Numbered from the stretch's first letter, positions 1 through 8,739 are shown. The stretch is DNA of 64,000 nt from JAGVSR01 sp963786675 (GCA_963786675.1 CAWAZY010000001.1:186001-250000), one strand, 5' to 3'. Translations and numbers: made by a program. Notes: generated from the letters alone by a model not told the origin.

Positions 1-72
1 GTAATTTCCGGATTCTCGCTGCGGCGCTCAGGTCCGGGGCCTGAAACTGGATGATTGAAGCGAGGCCTACTC

Positions 73-1524
73 GTGAACGCAACGGCCGGCCAGGATAACT
101 GGTATCTCGCCCGCGAGGGCAAGCAGCACGGTCCCCTGTCGGACTTGGAAATGGCCAAGCTGGTCGAGTTCGGCCACTTGCGCGCGGCCGATCTCGTTTG
201 GCGCCCCGGCTTTGCCGATTGGATGCCCGCACCCACCGTATTCCCCGAATCCCAACCCCAAGTGGCGCCGCAGCCCGCCGCCCCACCGGCGGGTGCCGCC
301 CCGTACCAAGGTGCAGGCTCCGCCCAAACTGCGGGTGCGGGCCCATCGGCAAATGCCGCGGCACAGTCCGCGCAGCCGGGCACAGGTTTCCCGGGCGGCA
401 CAGCCGAGACGGCACAGCCCCAAATGATGGGATTTCCTGCACCGCAGACTCAGCAGCAGCCGCGCGAGCCAGCAACCGCCCGGCCGATGGGCGGTCCGCA
501 GCCCGGTGACATGCGAGGCATGAGCGGGACCATGCGCCCCGAGGCGCGCATGGGCTCCGGACCGCAACCAGCCTCGTCGTCTGAAGCACAATTTTCGCCA
601 ACACCCTTGGCGCCCATGGCGCCTGCCAAACCCGCGAAGTCTGGTGGCAGCGGTTTGATTGCCGCTTTGGGCCTTCTCGCCGTGATCGGCGCCGGTTCGA
701 CCGCCGCCTACTTTTATGGGGACACCATCAAGGCCGCTTTGTCGGGTTCCAGCGCAACGCCGGCGGACAGCCCGTCAGCGTCACAAGAAGCCATCCCGGC
801 CGAACAGACCGCCACGCCGGCACCGGCCACGCAAGTCGCGGCGATCGTCCCTGGGCCCGCCCCCATCGATACCGCCGCAATTGATAGCGACCTGCAGCGT
901 TCACCCATGTGGTCGCTTCTCAAGACCGAATTTCCCGACTGGTATTCCGAGCGCGTGCGCGAGGTTGGCCAGTTGAAGAGCGAAGGTAAGCCGAGCGAAC
1001 AAATCGACGCCCGCCTCACGGACTCGCTGGTGGCTTTGCGCCGGCAGAATGCAAACACCGCATTAGCTGCCAGCCCAGCGCGCCTCCAAGACATCGCCGC
1101 GGCCTTCATCGCCAATCTCAATGCTCTGCAGGCCCAGAGTGTCGATGCGTGCTACGGCTTCATCAGCAAGGGCGAGGCGACGCCAGTCGCATCTGCCCTA
1201 ATGCAGAAGCCGGTTGAAGGCGCGCCTCTCCATGCGCAGCTTCAAGCGGTATTCGCGGCCGTCGCGGAGGGACGCAGGGCCCCTGTCCAGCGCAAGACAC
1301 CGGAGAAGAGCGACTACGATCTGCTGGCGACCGAACTCGGCACCATTGGATGGAGCCAGGCGGACATTCAGCTCTTTGCCGACCCCAAAGCACTGTCCGA
1401 AGCCCCTCGCGATCAGGTCTGCAAAATGGTCCGCGACTGGTTCTCCGCGCATCTGGCCGTCAAGGACGAGGCGGCGCGCGAACGGTTGCTGTTCGAAACG
1501 CTGCGCCCTGTCGTCGCCGGATAG
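73..1524 (+). CDS. GYF_2-domain (DUF4339) single-pass membrane protein
   Basis: Residues about 9-55 form a GYF_2 domain (WYLAREGKQHGPLSD, then a VWRPGFADWMPA ending), a fold that usually binds proline-rich partners. A long Pro/Ala/Gln-rich, probably disordered linker follows. One transmembrane helix lies near residues 195-217, then a helical C-terminal domain of about 260 residues that I do not recognise. The GTG at 73 is preferred because a GAGG motif sits 7 bases upstream; an in-frame TTG at 55 has no such motif. The topology suggests a cytoplasmic GYF domain and an exported C-terminus. The next gene begins 12 bp downstream, so the two are probably co-transcribed. The function is unknown; the domain call is firm. 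Confidence 0.85.
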   Translation: MNATAGQDNWYLAREGKQHGPLSDLEMAKLVEFGHLRAADLVWRPGFADWMPAPTVFPESQPQVAPQPAAPPAGAAPYQGAGSAQTAGAGPSANAAAQSAQPGTGFPGGTAETAQPQMMGFPAPQTQQQPREPATARPMGGPQPGDMRGMSGTMRPEARMGSGPQPASSSEAQFSPTPLAPMAPAKPAKSGGSGLIAALGLLAVIGAGSTAAYFYGDTIKAALSGSSATPADSPSASQEAIPAEQTATPAPATQVAAIVPGPAPIDTAAIDSDLQRSPMWSLLKTEFPDWYSERVREVGQLKSEGKPSEQIDARLTDSLVALRRQNANTALAASPARLQDIAAAFIANLNALQAQSVDACYGFISKGEATPVASALMQKPVEGAPLHAQLQAVFAAVAEGRRAPVQRKTPEKSDYDLLATELGTIGWSQADIQLFADPKALSEAPRDQVCKMVRDWFSAHLAVKDEAARERLLFETLRPVVAG

Positions 1525-1536
1525 AACCACGTCGTC

Positions 1537-1887
1537 ATGCTACAGGCCACCATCAAAGTCTTGCTCACCAGCCTGTTGGTGGTGGCCGCGTCCGAAGCAG
1601 GCAAGCGCAATGTTCTGGCTGGCGCAGTCATCGCGTCCCTGCCCTTGACGTCTGTGCTGGCCATGAGCTGGCTGTATTTCGATACCGGCGATACCCAGCG
1701 CGTATCCGCATTGGCGCATGGTATCTTCTGGCTGATCCTGCCCTCCCTCATTCTGCTGCTGGCCCTCCCGTTTCTCCTCAATCGGGGCTGGGGCTTTCTG
1801 CCCAGTCTTGCGGTCAGCGTCACGCTGACCACGGCGGGCTATCTGGCGATGATCGCTCTCCTCAACCGGGTTGGGATTTCCATCTGA
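1537..1887 (+). CDS. DUF3147-like small integral membrane protein
   Basis: This 116-residue hydrophobic protein has about four predicted transmembrane segments: an N-terminal helix, one around LAGAVIASLPLTSVLAMSW, one around FWLILPSLILLLALPFLL, and a C-terminal helix. The length and the early S-E-A-G-K-R-N motif resemble the DUF3147 family, whose function is not known. It starts 12 bp after the GYF_2 gene on the same strand and so is probably in its operon. It is convergent with the radical SAM gene, 21 bp away. The family call rests on pattern memory only. Confidence 0.75.
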   Translation: MLQATIKVLLTSLLVVAASEAGKRNVLAGAVIASLPLTSVLAMSWLYFDTGDTQRVSALAHGIFWLILPSLILLLALPFLLNRGWGFLPSLAVSVTLTTAGYLAMIALLNRVGISI

Positions 1888-1908
1888 GAATTTTCAGATG
1901 AGCCCGGG

Positions 1909-3048
1909 TCACAGCAACCGGAATTGCCCGCCTTCAGGCACGGGCGGCACGAACAAATCGGTCCGCAGGCTCTGCCGCTGCGCATTCAGGTCCAGTCTTT
2001 TCAAAGCCAGCCGGAACCGCAGTGCGATCTGATCGGCGTAGGGTCCGCGTCCGCGCTGGCGCACGCCGAATTCGGCCACGTAGTCTTGTCCTGCGTGCAT
2101 CGATTGAAGCAGACGCAGCACGCGGCCTGACCGGTCGGGCACTTCGTCGGTCAGCCATTCCCGGAACAGCGCCTTGATCTCCAAGGGCAGGCGCAAGAGG
2201 ACGTAACCTGCCTCACGCACGCCCGCGCGGTGTGCGGCGGATAAAATGGATTCAATCTCGTGATCGGTGAGACCCGGAATGATGGGGGCCACCATGACCG
2301 CCGTGGGGATGCCTGCCTCGCTCAGCTGACGCAAGGCCTCCAGACGCCGCGTCGGCGAGGATGCGCGCGGTTCCATGCGCCGCGCCAGTTGCCGGTCGAG
2401 CGTCGTCACGGACAGGGCGACTTTCGCCAGCCCGCGCGCGGCCATGCGGGACAGAATATCAAGGTCTCGGACAACCAGCGCCGATTTGGTTACGATGCCC
2501 ACGGGATGGCCTGTCCGCTCCAGAACCTCCAAAACCGACCGCGTGATGCGCCGCTCGCGTTCGATGGGCTGATAGGGATCGGTGTTCGTTCCCAGCGCCA
2601 TCGTGCGCGGGGTGTACCCGCGCGCCGCCAGTTCTCGCTCCAAGAGGCGGGCGGCATCCGGCTTGGCATAGAGTTTGGTCTCAAAATCGAGACCGGCAGA
2701 GTGGCCAAGATAGGTATGGGTCGGACGCGCATAACAATAGATGCAGCCGTGCTCGCAACCCCTGTAGGGGTTTATCGACCGGTCGAACGAAATATCGGGA
2801 CTGTCGTTGCGCGTTATGATCGTGCGCGCCTTCTCCTCCTGCACCTCGGTCTTGGAAGACATCCGGTCGTCGTCCAGATCCCATCCATCGTCAAAGTTTC
2901 CACGCTGCTCAGCCTCAAAGCGGCCCGACGCGTTGGAACGCGCCCCGCGGCCCCGGCGCAAGCCGGCGGGGACTTGCGTGCCGTCCGGACCAACAGGCTC
3001 CGTCACATCAAACCCGTCGGTTGAAGACGTCGCATCCTCGGGTGTCAT
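1909..3048 (-). CDS. PA0069-family (SplB-like) radical SAM protein
   Basis: The radical SAM signature CEHGCIYC (CxxxCxxC, binding a 4Fe-4S cluster) follows the INPYRG lead-in typical of the PA0069/Rv2578c branch of COG1533, which is related to spore photoproduct lyase. The N-terminal 80 residues are acidic and low complexity. A downstream MALGTNTDPYQPIE segment is also characteristic. The ATG at 3048 is chosen: AAGG lies 9 bases upstream, and a candidate promoter at 3136-3164 would place transcription start near an alternative GTG at 3126. That promoter contains a perfect alphaproteobacterial LexA box, so I infer DNA-damage induction and a possible repair role. The substrate is not known for this branch. 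Confidence 0.9.
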   Translation of the reverse strand: MTPEDATSSTDGFDVTEPVGPDGTQVPAGLRRGRGARSNASGRFEAEQRGNFDDGWDLDDDRMSSKTEVQEEKARTIITRNDSPDISFDRSINPYRGCEHGCIYCYARPTHTYLGHSAGLDFETKLYAKPDAARLLERELAARGYTPRTMALGTNTDPYQPIERERRITRSVLEVLERTGHPVGIVTKSALVVRDLDILSRMAARGLAKVALSVTTLDRQLARRMEPRASSPTRRLEALRQLSEAGIPTAVMVAPIIPGLTDHEIESILSAAHRAGVREAGYVLLRLPLEIKALFREWLTDEVPDRSGRVLRLLQSMHAGQDYVAEFGVRQRGRGPYADQIALRFRLALKRLDLNAQRQSLRTDLFVPPVPEGGQFRLL

Positions 3049-3135
3049 GCGGCCTAAACCTTCTCCGTGCCCGCTTCCGAATGCACTTGCCAATCTCTGA
3101 GGGGCAACGGCGTTGCGGCACCTCACCCGATGTTT

Positions 3136-3164
3136 AAATTAGAACAAAATAGGAACATTGACAA
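3136..3164 (-). promoter_or_regulatory. Candidate sigma70-type promoter for the radical SAM gene
   Basis: Read on the minus strand, TTGTCA (3164-3159) is followed after exactly 17 bases by TAATTT (3141-3136). The block is AT-rich within GC-rich surroundings. It lies 88 bp upstream of the chosen ATG at 3048. The LexA box fills almost the whole spacer between the two hexamers, a classic position for repression. The -10 match is only partial. Confidence 0.5.
3142..3156. promoter_or_regulatory. LexA (SOS) box, GAAC-N7-GAAC
   Basis: The plus strand reads GAACAAAATAGGAAC, a perfect match to the direct-repeat LexA operator of alphaproteobacteria (GTTC-N7-GTTC on the other strand). It lies between the divergent radical SAM gene (minus strand) and the glycosyltransferase gene (plus strand), inside the predicted spacer of the former's promoter. 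No second copy was noticed in the promoter regions inspected, including that of mmcB. Confidence 0.75.
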
Positions 3165-3224
3165 GTGGGCCGCCGCAGCCTGCTGCGATCGGGCCGCTTG
3201 TTCGGACCCGCGAAGCCGTGGCAC

Positions 3225-3977
3225 ATGGAACCCATGATCTCGGTCATCATCCCAACGCTGAATTCCGAAGCCGATCTCTCCGGCACGCTGGCGGCACTCA
3301 TTCCCGCCGCCGTCGAGGGTCTCGTCCGCGAAGTCATCATTGTCGACGGGGGGTCCAAGGACCGCACGCTGCTCATTGCCGAGAACTCGGGAGCCGAAAT
3401 CGTCACCGGCCCGGCGGGCCGCGGCGCACAATTGAAAGCGGGGGCGGCCAGGGCCCGGCAGCCGTGGCTTCTGTTTCTCCACGCCGACACAGAACTCAGT
3501 CCGAACTGGGATCAGATCGCTAGCCATTTCATGGAGAAGGTCGACCGGGAGCGGGTGGCACCTTCGGCCGCGGCGTTCCGATTCCGGCTGATGGATGAAG
3601 GCTGGCAGCCGCGCGCCTTGGAAGCCGCGGTCGGTGTCCGGTGTGCGCTGTTCAAGGCGCCCTATGGCGATCAGGGGTTGCTCATTCCCCGTTCGCTCTA
3701 CGATCAGGTTGGCGGCTATGCGGCCCATCCGCTGATGGAAGACGTCGACATGGTCCGGAAGCTCGGCCGGAAGCGCATCACCATGTTGCGCGCGGAAGCT
3801 TCGACCAGCGCGCGCCGTTACCGCACGGATGGGTACGTCCAGCGCACGGCGCTCAACCTGTTCTGCCTCATGGCATATCTGGCCGGCATGTCACCGGAAC
3901 GCATCCGCCGCATCTACGACGGCAAATCAGAACCGGTTGGTTCGGCCATTGCCCAGAGGGCCGGCGGAACTCCGTGA
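3225..3977 (+). CDS. TIGR04283-type family 2 glycosyltransferase
   Basis: The protein opens with MISVIIPTLNSE, the standard GT-A start, and has VDGGSKDRT as its nucleotide-sugar motif, then LLFLHADTE carrying the DxD-type metal site. The ending with a family-typical LMEDVDMVRKLGR segment fits TIGR04283, a family linked to arsenosugar biosynthesis gene clusters. I chose ATG 3225 because the GT-A domain begins just after it; ATG 3234 is equally possible, and an upstream GTG at 3165 would add an unlikely Arg-rich tail. Its stop overlaps the start of the next gene (GTGA), so the two are translationally coupled. No ArsS or ArsM gene is nearby, so the actual acceptor is unknown. Confidence 0.85.
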   Translation: MEPMISVIIPTLNSEADLSGTLAALIPAAVEGLVREVIIVDGGSKDRTLLIAENSGAEIVTGPAGRGAQLKAGAARARQPWLLFLHADTELSPNWDQIASHFMEKVDRERVAPSAAAFRFRLMDEGWQPRALEAAVGVRCALFKAPYGDQGLLIPRSLYDQVGGYAAHPLMEDVDMVRKLGRKRITMLRAEASTSARRYRTDGYVQRTALNLFCLMAYLAGMSPERIRRIYDGKSEPVGSAIAQRAGGTP

Positions 3978-4663
3978 GAACGGATAGCCTAAACACCTGG
4001 GCTCCAATCCGTCGCGCTCCAGACCGTCGAATTCAAGACATCGGTGCTCGGCGTCAGCGTCCGCGCGGATTTCTCGTGGTGATGGTGAAAGTGCCAGTGG
4101 AAGGCCGCGTCAAAACACGGCTCGCGCGCAGCATCGGCGGGCCCGCGGCGACAAATTTCTATCGTCACGCGCTTGGGACCACGCTGCATCGTGTCCAGCG
4201 GCCACGGGTATGGACGACGCTTCTGGCCGTCAGCCCGGACCTCGAGGCCCGATCTCCGGCACTCCCGCGCGGCATCTTGCGAAGGCCGCAAGGCCGGGGC
4301 GATCTCGGAGACCGCATGCAGCGCATTTTCGATCGCTTCACGCCGGTGCCGGTGCTCATCATCGGTTCGGATGTACCTGAGGTTTCGGCGCCAAAGATTG
4401 CGTCCGCTTTCCGTCTTCTGGCGGCCCGGGACACGATTTTTGGACCCGCACCCGATGGCGGATATTGGCTTGTTGGCACCCGGCGGCGGCGGAACCTTTT
4501 CGCCAACGTTCGCTGGTCCACGGCGGATACCCTGTCCGACACGCTGCGAAATTGCGCGCGGGCGCGCGTGGGCTTGCTCGAAACACTCGCCGATGTCGAT
4601 GAAGCCGCCGATTTTGACCGGTTTTCAAAACACATTGGCCGGCGGATTGTGCCGCCGGCCTGA
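3974..4663 (+). CDS. TIGR04282-type (DUF2064) glycosyltransferase
   Basis: The conserved core is present: MVKVPVEGRVKTRLA near the start, LIIGSDVPEVS in the middle, and GPAPDGGYWLVG, the signature of the DUF2064/TIGR04282 family. This family has a GT-A-like nucleotidyltransferase fold and often pairs with TIGR04283 proteins, as here. The GTG at 3974 overlaps the upstream stop by four bases (GTGA), which supports coupled translation; ATG 4082 is an alternative that would remove about 36 poorly conserved residues. The protein then has 229 residues, close to the family norm. Confidence 0.85.
   Translation: MRTDSLNTWAPIRRAPDRRIQDIGARRQRPRGFLVVMVKVPVEGRVKTRLARSIGGPAATNFYRHALGTTLHRVQRPRVWTTLLAVSPDLEARSPALPRGILRRPQGRGDLGDRMQRIFDRFTPVPVLIIGSDVPEVSAPKIASAFRLLAARDTIFGPAPDGGYWLVGTRRRRNLFANVRWSTADTLSDTLRNCARARVGLLETLADVDEAADFDRFSKHIGRRIVPPA
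4637..4660. terminator. Stem-loop between convergent genes (possible terminator)
   Basis: A 9-bp perfect stem (GGCCGGCGG / CCGCCGGCC) surrounds a 6-base loop at the very end of the TIGR04282 gene, just before the convergent GyrI-like gene. There is no T-tract after it, so intrinsic termination would be weak. Confidence 0.35.
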
Positions 4664-4693
4664 TGTGTTCGCGATCTGACTGCTGTGGCAACC

Positions 4694-5197
4694 TTACGCC
4701 GCCGACTGATCCGCATTGGCGGCCGCTGTCACCGGCATGCAAATGTCGATCCGCTGCTTGTCCTCCGGGACGAACTTCGGATTGTCGAAATAGATCTCAA
4801 TGACCGGTCGGCGTGTGTCGACCACGAGCCCCTGAGTTGGCATCCAATCGTTGCGCAGGGTCGATATCGCCATAGCTAGTCCATTGGTGCCACCAACATG
4901 ACGCCGGCGGGCATAGGCGCCACCGGGCAGGCGGCGCACCGAAAAGCTCTCCGGAATCTTGGACCTATATTCGTCGGCAAGTTCGATGCAGGCTTCGTAC
5001 CGGCACATTTGTGCCGCCACCCGCCGCGGATCGTCGAGCAGCAGCCCGTAGCCGGTACCCACAGAGTTGATCACCCCGCTCTCATACAGCCAATCGAACA
5101 TGGACTTCCAGGACGCGGCAGCAGAGACCGAATACGGTCCCACCGCGCGCACCGTGGCCACGTTCAACGGCCGCAGATAGACAAAGCCTGAGCTCAC
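4694..5197 (-). CDS. GyrI-like small-molecule-binding domain protein
   Basis: This 167-residue protein has no DNA-binding domain. It shows the features of a stand-alone GyrI-like (AraC effector-binding) domain: VATVRAVGPY near the N-terminus, a GTGYGLLLDDP segment, an RRLPGGAYARRRHVG strand-turn and a C-terminal IEIYFDNP. The family includes SbmC/GyrI and drug- or metabolite-binding proteins. The GTG start has GAGG five bases upstream. It is transcribed alone, convergent with the glycosyltransferase pair. The ligand cannot be told from the sequence. Confidence 0.75.
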   Translation of the reverse strand: MSSGFVYLRPLNVATVRAVGPYSVSAAASWKSMFDWLYESGVINSVGTGYGLLLDDPRRVAAQMCRYEACIELADEYRSKIPESFSVRRLPGGAYARRRHVGGTNGLAMAISTLRNDWMPTQGLVVDTRRPVIEIYFDNPKFVPEDKQRIDICMPVTAAANADQSAA

Positions 5198-5374
5198 GAC
5201 GCCTCACTCTCGCCTTTCGGCGTATCCCGCACTTGCCGAAAATCTCTCCGGCAATCTTCGGGAACTTTAGCAGTCGGGCGTTCAGTCCCATTTAAGTCTG
5301 GCGTTAAAACTTAGGAGCAATTCTGTGTAATTTAAGAGTGGATTTGGTGCGAACACGGATTTGGACGCTGCCTC

Positions 5375-6304
5375 TCAGCCAGCAGCCGCCGCAACCGCCT
5401 GCCGAACCTCAAGAAAATCGCGCCATGCTTGCCGCTTATGTGCGGGCGAGCGCAATAGAAACGCGGGGTGCAGACTGGCAATGGTTTTATATTTGCGGCC
5501 CGATATCTCTGTTTCCAGCCATTTCCCTCGAAGGCGCAAAATACCTTCCTCTGATCGCGTAATATGCTTGGCGGCCGAACCGCCCAGCAGCAACAGCACC
5601 CGAGGATTGACCAATTCGATCTGCCGCTCGATGAACGGCCGGCAGACCTCGGCCTCTTGAGGGGTCGGCGTGCGGTTTCCAGGCGGACGCCAATAGACGA
5701 TGTTCGTGATGTGAACGTTATCTTCACCATAGCCAATCGCCGCGAGCATGCGATCGAGCATCTGACCCGCACGGCCGACAAACGGACGCCCCGCGATGTC
5801 CTCATCGCGGCCGGGCGCTTCACCGATGATCATCAGGGGTGCCGCGGCAGCACCGCGGTAGAAGCAGAGGGATTTCGCCGTCGTCTTCAGGCCACAGCCA
5901 TCAAAAGCGTTGAGCGCGGCCCCGAGGGCATCGAGCGACTGGGCCTTGCGGGCCGCCGCCCGAGCGCTGCCGACGGCCGAGTCCGGCGAAACCGCAGCCG
6001 GCCGGCGCGGCGGTTGAGCCAGTGGTGGCGGTGCCGACCCTGTCGCTCGGGCGGTGCCCGGGGGGGCCGTGCTTGGAGCGCGCATCGCTTCGGCGGCGGG
6101 TCCGGCCCGCGGTGCGACACCTGCCGGGACGCTGGCCAATGCATCCTCTGGCGAGGGATCACCGGAAAGTTCAAAGTCCGCCCCCGGGGCTGCGCGGCCA
6201 GGGGTCAGCCAATCGATAGCCTCGTCCGCGATGACGGCGTCCGCCCCCATCGCCAACGACCATTCGAGGACGGATGCTAGAATCTGCCGGTCCGGGTCTG
6301 ACAT
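5375..6304 (-). CDS. Family 4-type uracil-DNA glycosylase
   Basis: The C-terminal 200 residues hold the family 4 motifs GEAPGRDED, GRPFVGRAG and HPAFLLR, so it should remove uracil from DNA in base excision repair. The N-terminal 110 residues are Ala/Pro-rich and probably disordered. The ATG at 6304 has GGTGGGG just upstream and is preferred over an ATG at 6409. The four cysteines that hold the 4Fe-4S cluster in classical family 4 enzymes are not all here: the first pair reads CGLK and the third site reads YWRPP, leaving two of four. From memory the same substitutions occur in other Hyphomicrobiales. Confidence 0.88.
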   Translation of the reverse strand: MSDPDRQILASVLEWSLAMGADAVIADEAIDWLTPGRAAPGADFELSGDPSPEDALASVPAGVAPRAGPAAEAMRAPSTAPPGTARATGSAPPPLAQPPRRPAAVSPDSAVGSARAAARKAQSLDALGAALNAFDGCGLKTTAKSLCFYRGAAAAPLMIIGEAPGRDEDIAGRPFVGRAGQMLDRMLAAIGYGEDNVHITNIVYWRPPGNRTPTPQEAEVCRPFIERQIELVNPRVLLLLGGSAAKHITRSEEGILRLRGKWLETEISGRKYKTIASLHPAFLLRSPAHKRQAWRDFLEVRQAVAAAAG

Positions 6305-6543
6305 GGCCCCACCATGGCGCTGGCCGCCAGATATGTCTATGTCCCGCCACCCGCAGCTGCTTTCTAATGCCTGGCTCGAGCGGGTGGCGTCCATGGGCCG
6401 CGGGGGCATCCGCAGAACCTTCCGGCGACGTTTAGCGGTCCTGTGACGGAACGCGCGGCGCGCTTGACGGTATGGACCCCGCGACCTAATCGAAATTAAA
6501 TCTCGTTTTTCCCCGAAAGCACAAGCCGAAGGACAGTCAGCAG

Positions 6544-8226
6544 ATGGCGCATGACAATGCCGAGTTGCCGCCGCGCGACGCCATGGAATTCGATGTCGTC
6601 ATCGTCGGGGCCGGTCCGGCCGGACTATCAGCAGCCATCCGGTTGAAACAGAGGGCGGCGGAAAAGGGCGAAGACCTGTCTGTCGTGGTTCTGGAGAAGG
6701 GCTCCGAGGTCGGGGCCCACATTCTCTCCGGCGCCGTCATCGACCCGGTCGGCCTCGACCGGCTGATCCCCGATTGGAAAGCCAAGGGCGCGCCCATCGA
6801 AACGGAAGTGACCGAAGACCGTTTTCTTCTGCTGGGTCCGCAGGGCGACCTGCGTCTTCCCAATAGTCTGATGCCGCCCTTGATGAACAATCACGGCAAT
6901 TACATCGTGAGCCTGGGCGCTGTCACGCGGTGGCTGGGCGAGCAGGCGGCGGAACTTGGCGTTGAAATCTATCCCGGCTTCGCCGCTGCGGAATACCTGA
7001 CCGACGACAAGGGCGCGGTCGTGGGCGTGGCGACGGGCGACATGGGTGTTGGCCGCGACGGCCAGCCCAAGGACGGCTTCGTGCGCGGCATGGAACTGCG
7101 CGGGAAGTACACGCTGATCGCCGAGGGCGTGCGGGGTTCACTCGCCAAGCAGCTCATTCGCGCCTACGGCCTGGACAGCGAGAGCGAGCCGCAGAAATAC
7201 GGCATCGGTCTGAAAGAGCTGTGGGAAGTTGCGCCCGGCAAGCACCAGCCGGGTCTCGTGCAGCATTCATTCGGCTGGCCGCTCGGCAATCGCACGGGCG
7301 GAGGTTCGTTCCTCTATCATTACGGTAACAACCTGGTGTCGGTCGGCTTCGTGCTGCACCTCAACTATGAGAACCCGTATCTGTCCCCGTATGACGAGTT
7401 CCAACGCTTCAAGACGCATCCCGCCATCCGGGACACATTCGAAGGTGGCAAGCGCATTGCCTATGGGGCCCGCGCCATCACCGAAGGCGGCTGGCAATCG
7501 CTGCCAAAACTGACGTTCCCGGGCGGCGCGCTACTGGGCTGCTCGGCAGGCATGGTCAACGTGCCGCGCATCAAAGGCAGCCATAACGCCATCCTGTCCG
7601 GCATCGAGGCCGCAGACGCCATTGTCTCGGCTTTGGCGGAGGGACGCGCCCATGATGAATTGACCGATTATCAAACCGCGGTCGTCGACGGCGAGATTGG
7701 CCGCGATTTGAAGCGCGTTCGCAACGCCAAACCCATGTGGTCGCGCTTTGGCACGGCCATCGGCATTTCGCTCGGCGGTATGGACATGTGGCTGCGCACG
7801 CTGCTCGGCGGCTGGTCGCCGTTCGGCACCTGGGCGCACCGCAAGACCGACGCGGCAGCGACGAAGCCGGCGCGCGATTACAGCCCCATCGCCTATCCCA
7901 AACCCGACGGTGTGCTGACGTTCGATAAACTCACCAGCGTCTCGTTCTCCGCCACCAATCACGAGGAGGATCAGCCGGTCCATTTGAAGCTGACGGACCC
8001 CACGATCCCGATCGACGTAAACCTGCCGACTTGGGCGGAACCGGCGCAGCGCTACTGCCCGGCGGGTGTCTACGAGGTGGTGCACGACGAAAAGGGCGGC
8101 GCACGGTTCCAGATCAACGCTCAGAACTGCGTCCACTGCAAAACCTGCGATATCAAGGACCCGAGCCAAAACATTACGTGGGTTTGCCCCGAAGGCGGCG
8201 GCGGGCCGAACTATGCTGAGATGTAG
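6544..8226 (+). CDS. Electron transfer flavoprotein-ubiquinone oxidoreductase
   Basis: The FAD-binding N-terminus (VVIVGAGPAGLSAAIRL) is followed by the ETF-QO-specific GAHILSGAVIDP and a quinone-binding core. The C-terminus carries the 4Fe-4S ferredoxin-like site with RYCPAGVYE and CVHCKTCDIKDP. At 560 residues it is full length. It passes electrons from reduced ETF (fatty acid and amino acid oxidation) to ubiquinone at the inner membrane face. AAGGA lies about 10 bases before the ATG. No etfA or etfB is in the window. It is divergent from the glycosylase gene, with about 240 bp between them. Confidence 0.96.
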   Translation: MAHDNAELPPRDAMEFDVVIVGAGPAGLSAAIRLKQRAAEKGEDLSVVVLEKGSEVGAHILSGAVIDPVGLDRLIPDWKAKGAPIETEVTEDRFLLLGPQGDLRLPNSLMPPLMNNHGNYIVSLGAVTRWLGEQAAELGVEIYPGFAAAEYLTDDKGAVVGVATGDMGVGRDGQPKDGFVRGMELRGKYTLIAEGVRGSLAKQLIRAYGLDSESEPQKYGIGLKELWEVAPGKHQPGLVQHSFGWPLGNRTGGGSFLYHYGNNLVSVGFVLHLNYENPYLSPYDEFQRFKTHPAIRDTFEGGKRIAYGARAITEGGWQSLPKLTFPGGALLGCSAGMVNVPRIKGSHNAILSGIEAADAIVSALAEGRAHDELTDYQTAVVDGEIGRDLKRVRNAKPMWSRFGTAIGISLGGMDMWLRTLLGGWSPFGTWAHRKTDAAATKPARDYSPIAYPKPDGVLTFDKLTSVSFSATNHEEDQPVHLKLTDPTIPIDVNLPTWAEPAQRYCPAGVYEVVHDEKGGARFQINAQNCVHCKTCDIKDPSQNITWVCPEGGGGPNYAEM

Positions 8227-8255
8227 CTCCAGCAGGTTCCGAAACGACGCGGCAC

Positions 8256-8285
8256 GCCGCCTTCAAAAGCCAACATGAAGGCGGC
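8256..8285. terminator. Stem-loop after the ETF-QO gene
   Basis: A perfect 10-bp stem (GCCGCCTTCA / TGAAGGCGGC) encloses a 10-base loop, 30 bp after the stop codon. It has no T-tract, so it may terminate weakly or protect the mRNA end. Confidence 0.4.
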
Positions 8286-8355
8286 GGCTGAACCTCGACG
8301 TCAATAACGGGACGTCCGGCACGGGACAGGCATCAGAAGCTCTTCAGATCCGGAA

Positions 8356-8739
8356 TCAGGGCGTGGAAGACGAGCCGCCGTCGCGACCGTCCGGCATGTC
8401 CGGAGCCGCTCCAGGGACCGGCTCTGGGGCCGCTTCCCCGTCCGGCAGCAGGTCCGGCCGCTCGCCGGCTGCCGGTTCGCCCTCGACCTCGGCATCTCCC
8501 GCCGGCTCGCCGCCGCTTTCCCCGAACCACGACTGATCGGCCGGTACTTCGTCGCCTAGCTCTTCTTCGACCGCGATCTCGATAGCTATGGCGCGATCCT
8601 CGGCGCGCGCCGGCACCAACTCGAAAATCAGCATTCCGGCAGCCAAGATCACGCCCGCGCCGTGCAGGCCGGGCACCGCAGCCGACAAATGACGCTTTCT
8701 GATGATTATCCTGGCCGTGGTCACGGGTCGCGTCTCCAT
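8356..8739 (-). CDS. Hypothetical small protein with N-terminal hydrophobic segment
   Basis: From the ATG at 8739 the frame encodes 127 residues: a basic N-terminus (RIIIRKRHL), a hydrophobic stretch ending in PARAED that looks like a signal peptide or anchor, then an acidic Glu/Pro/Gly-rich tail. The upstream ribosome-binding sequence is weak. The frame stays open back to 9054, but that part has poor composition and runs into the TPR gene. I do not recognise a family, and it may not be a real gene. Confidence 0.35.
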   Translation of the reverse strand: METRPVTTARIIIRKRHLSAAVPGLHGAGVILAAGMLIFELVPARAEDRAIAIEIAVEEELGDEVPADQSWFGESGGEPAGDAEVEGEPAAGERPDLLPDGEAAPEPVPGAAPDMPDGRDGGSSSTP

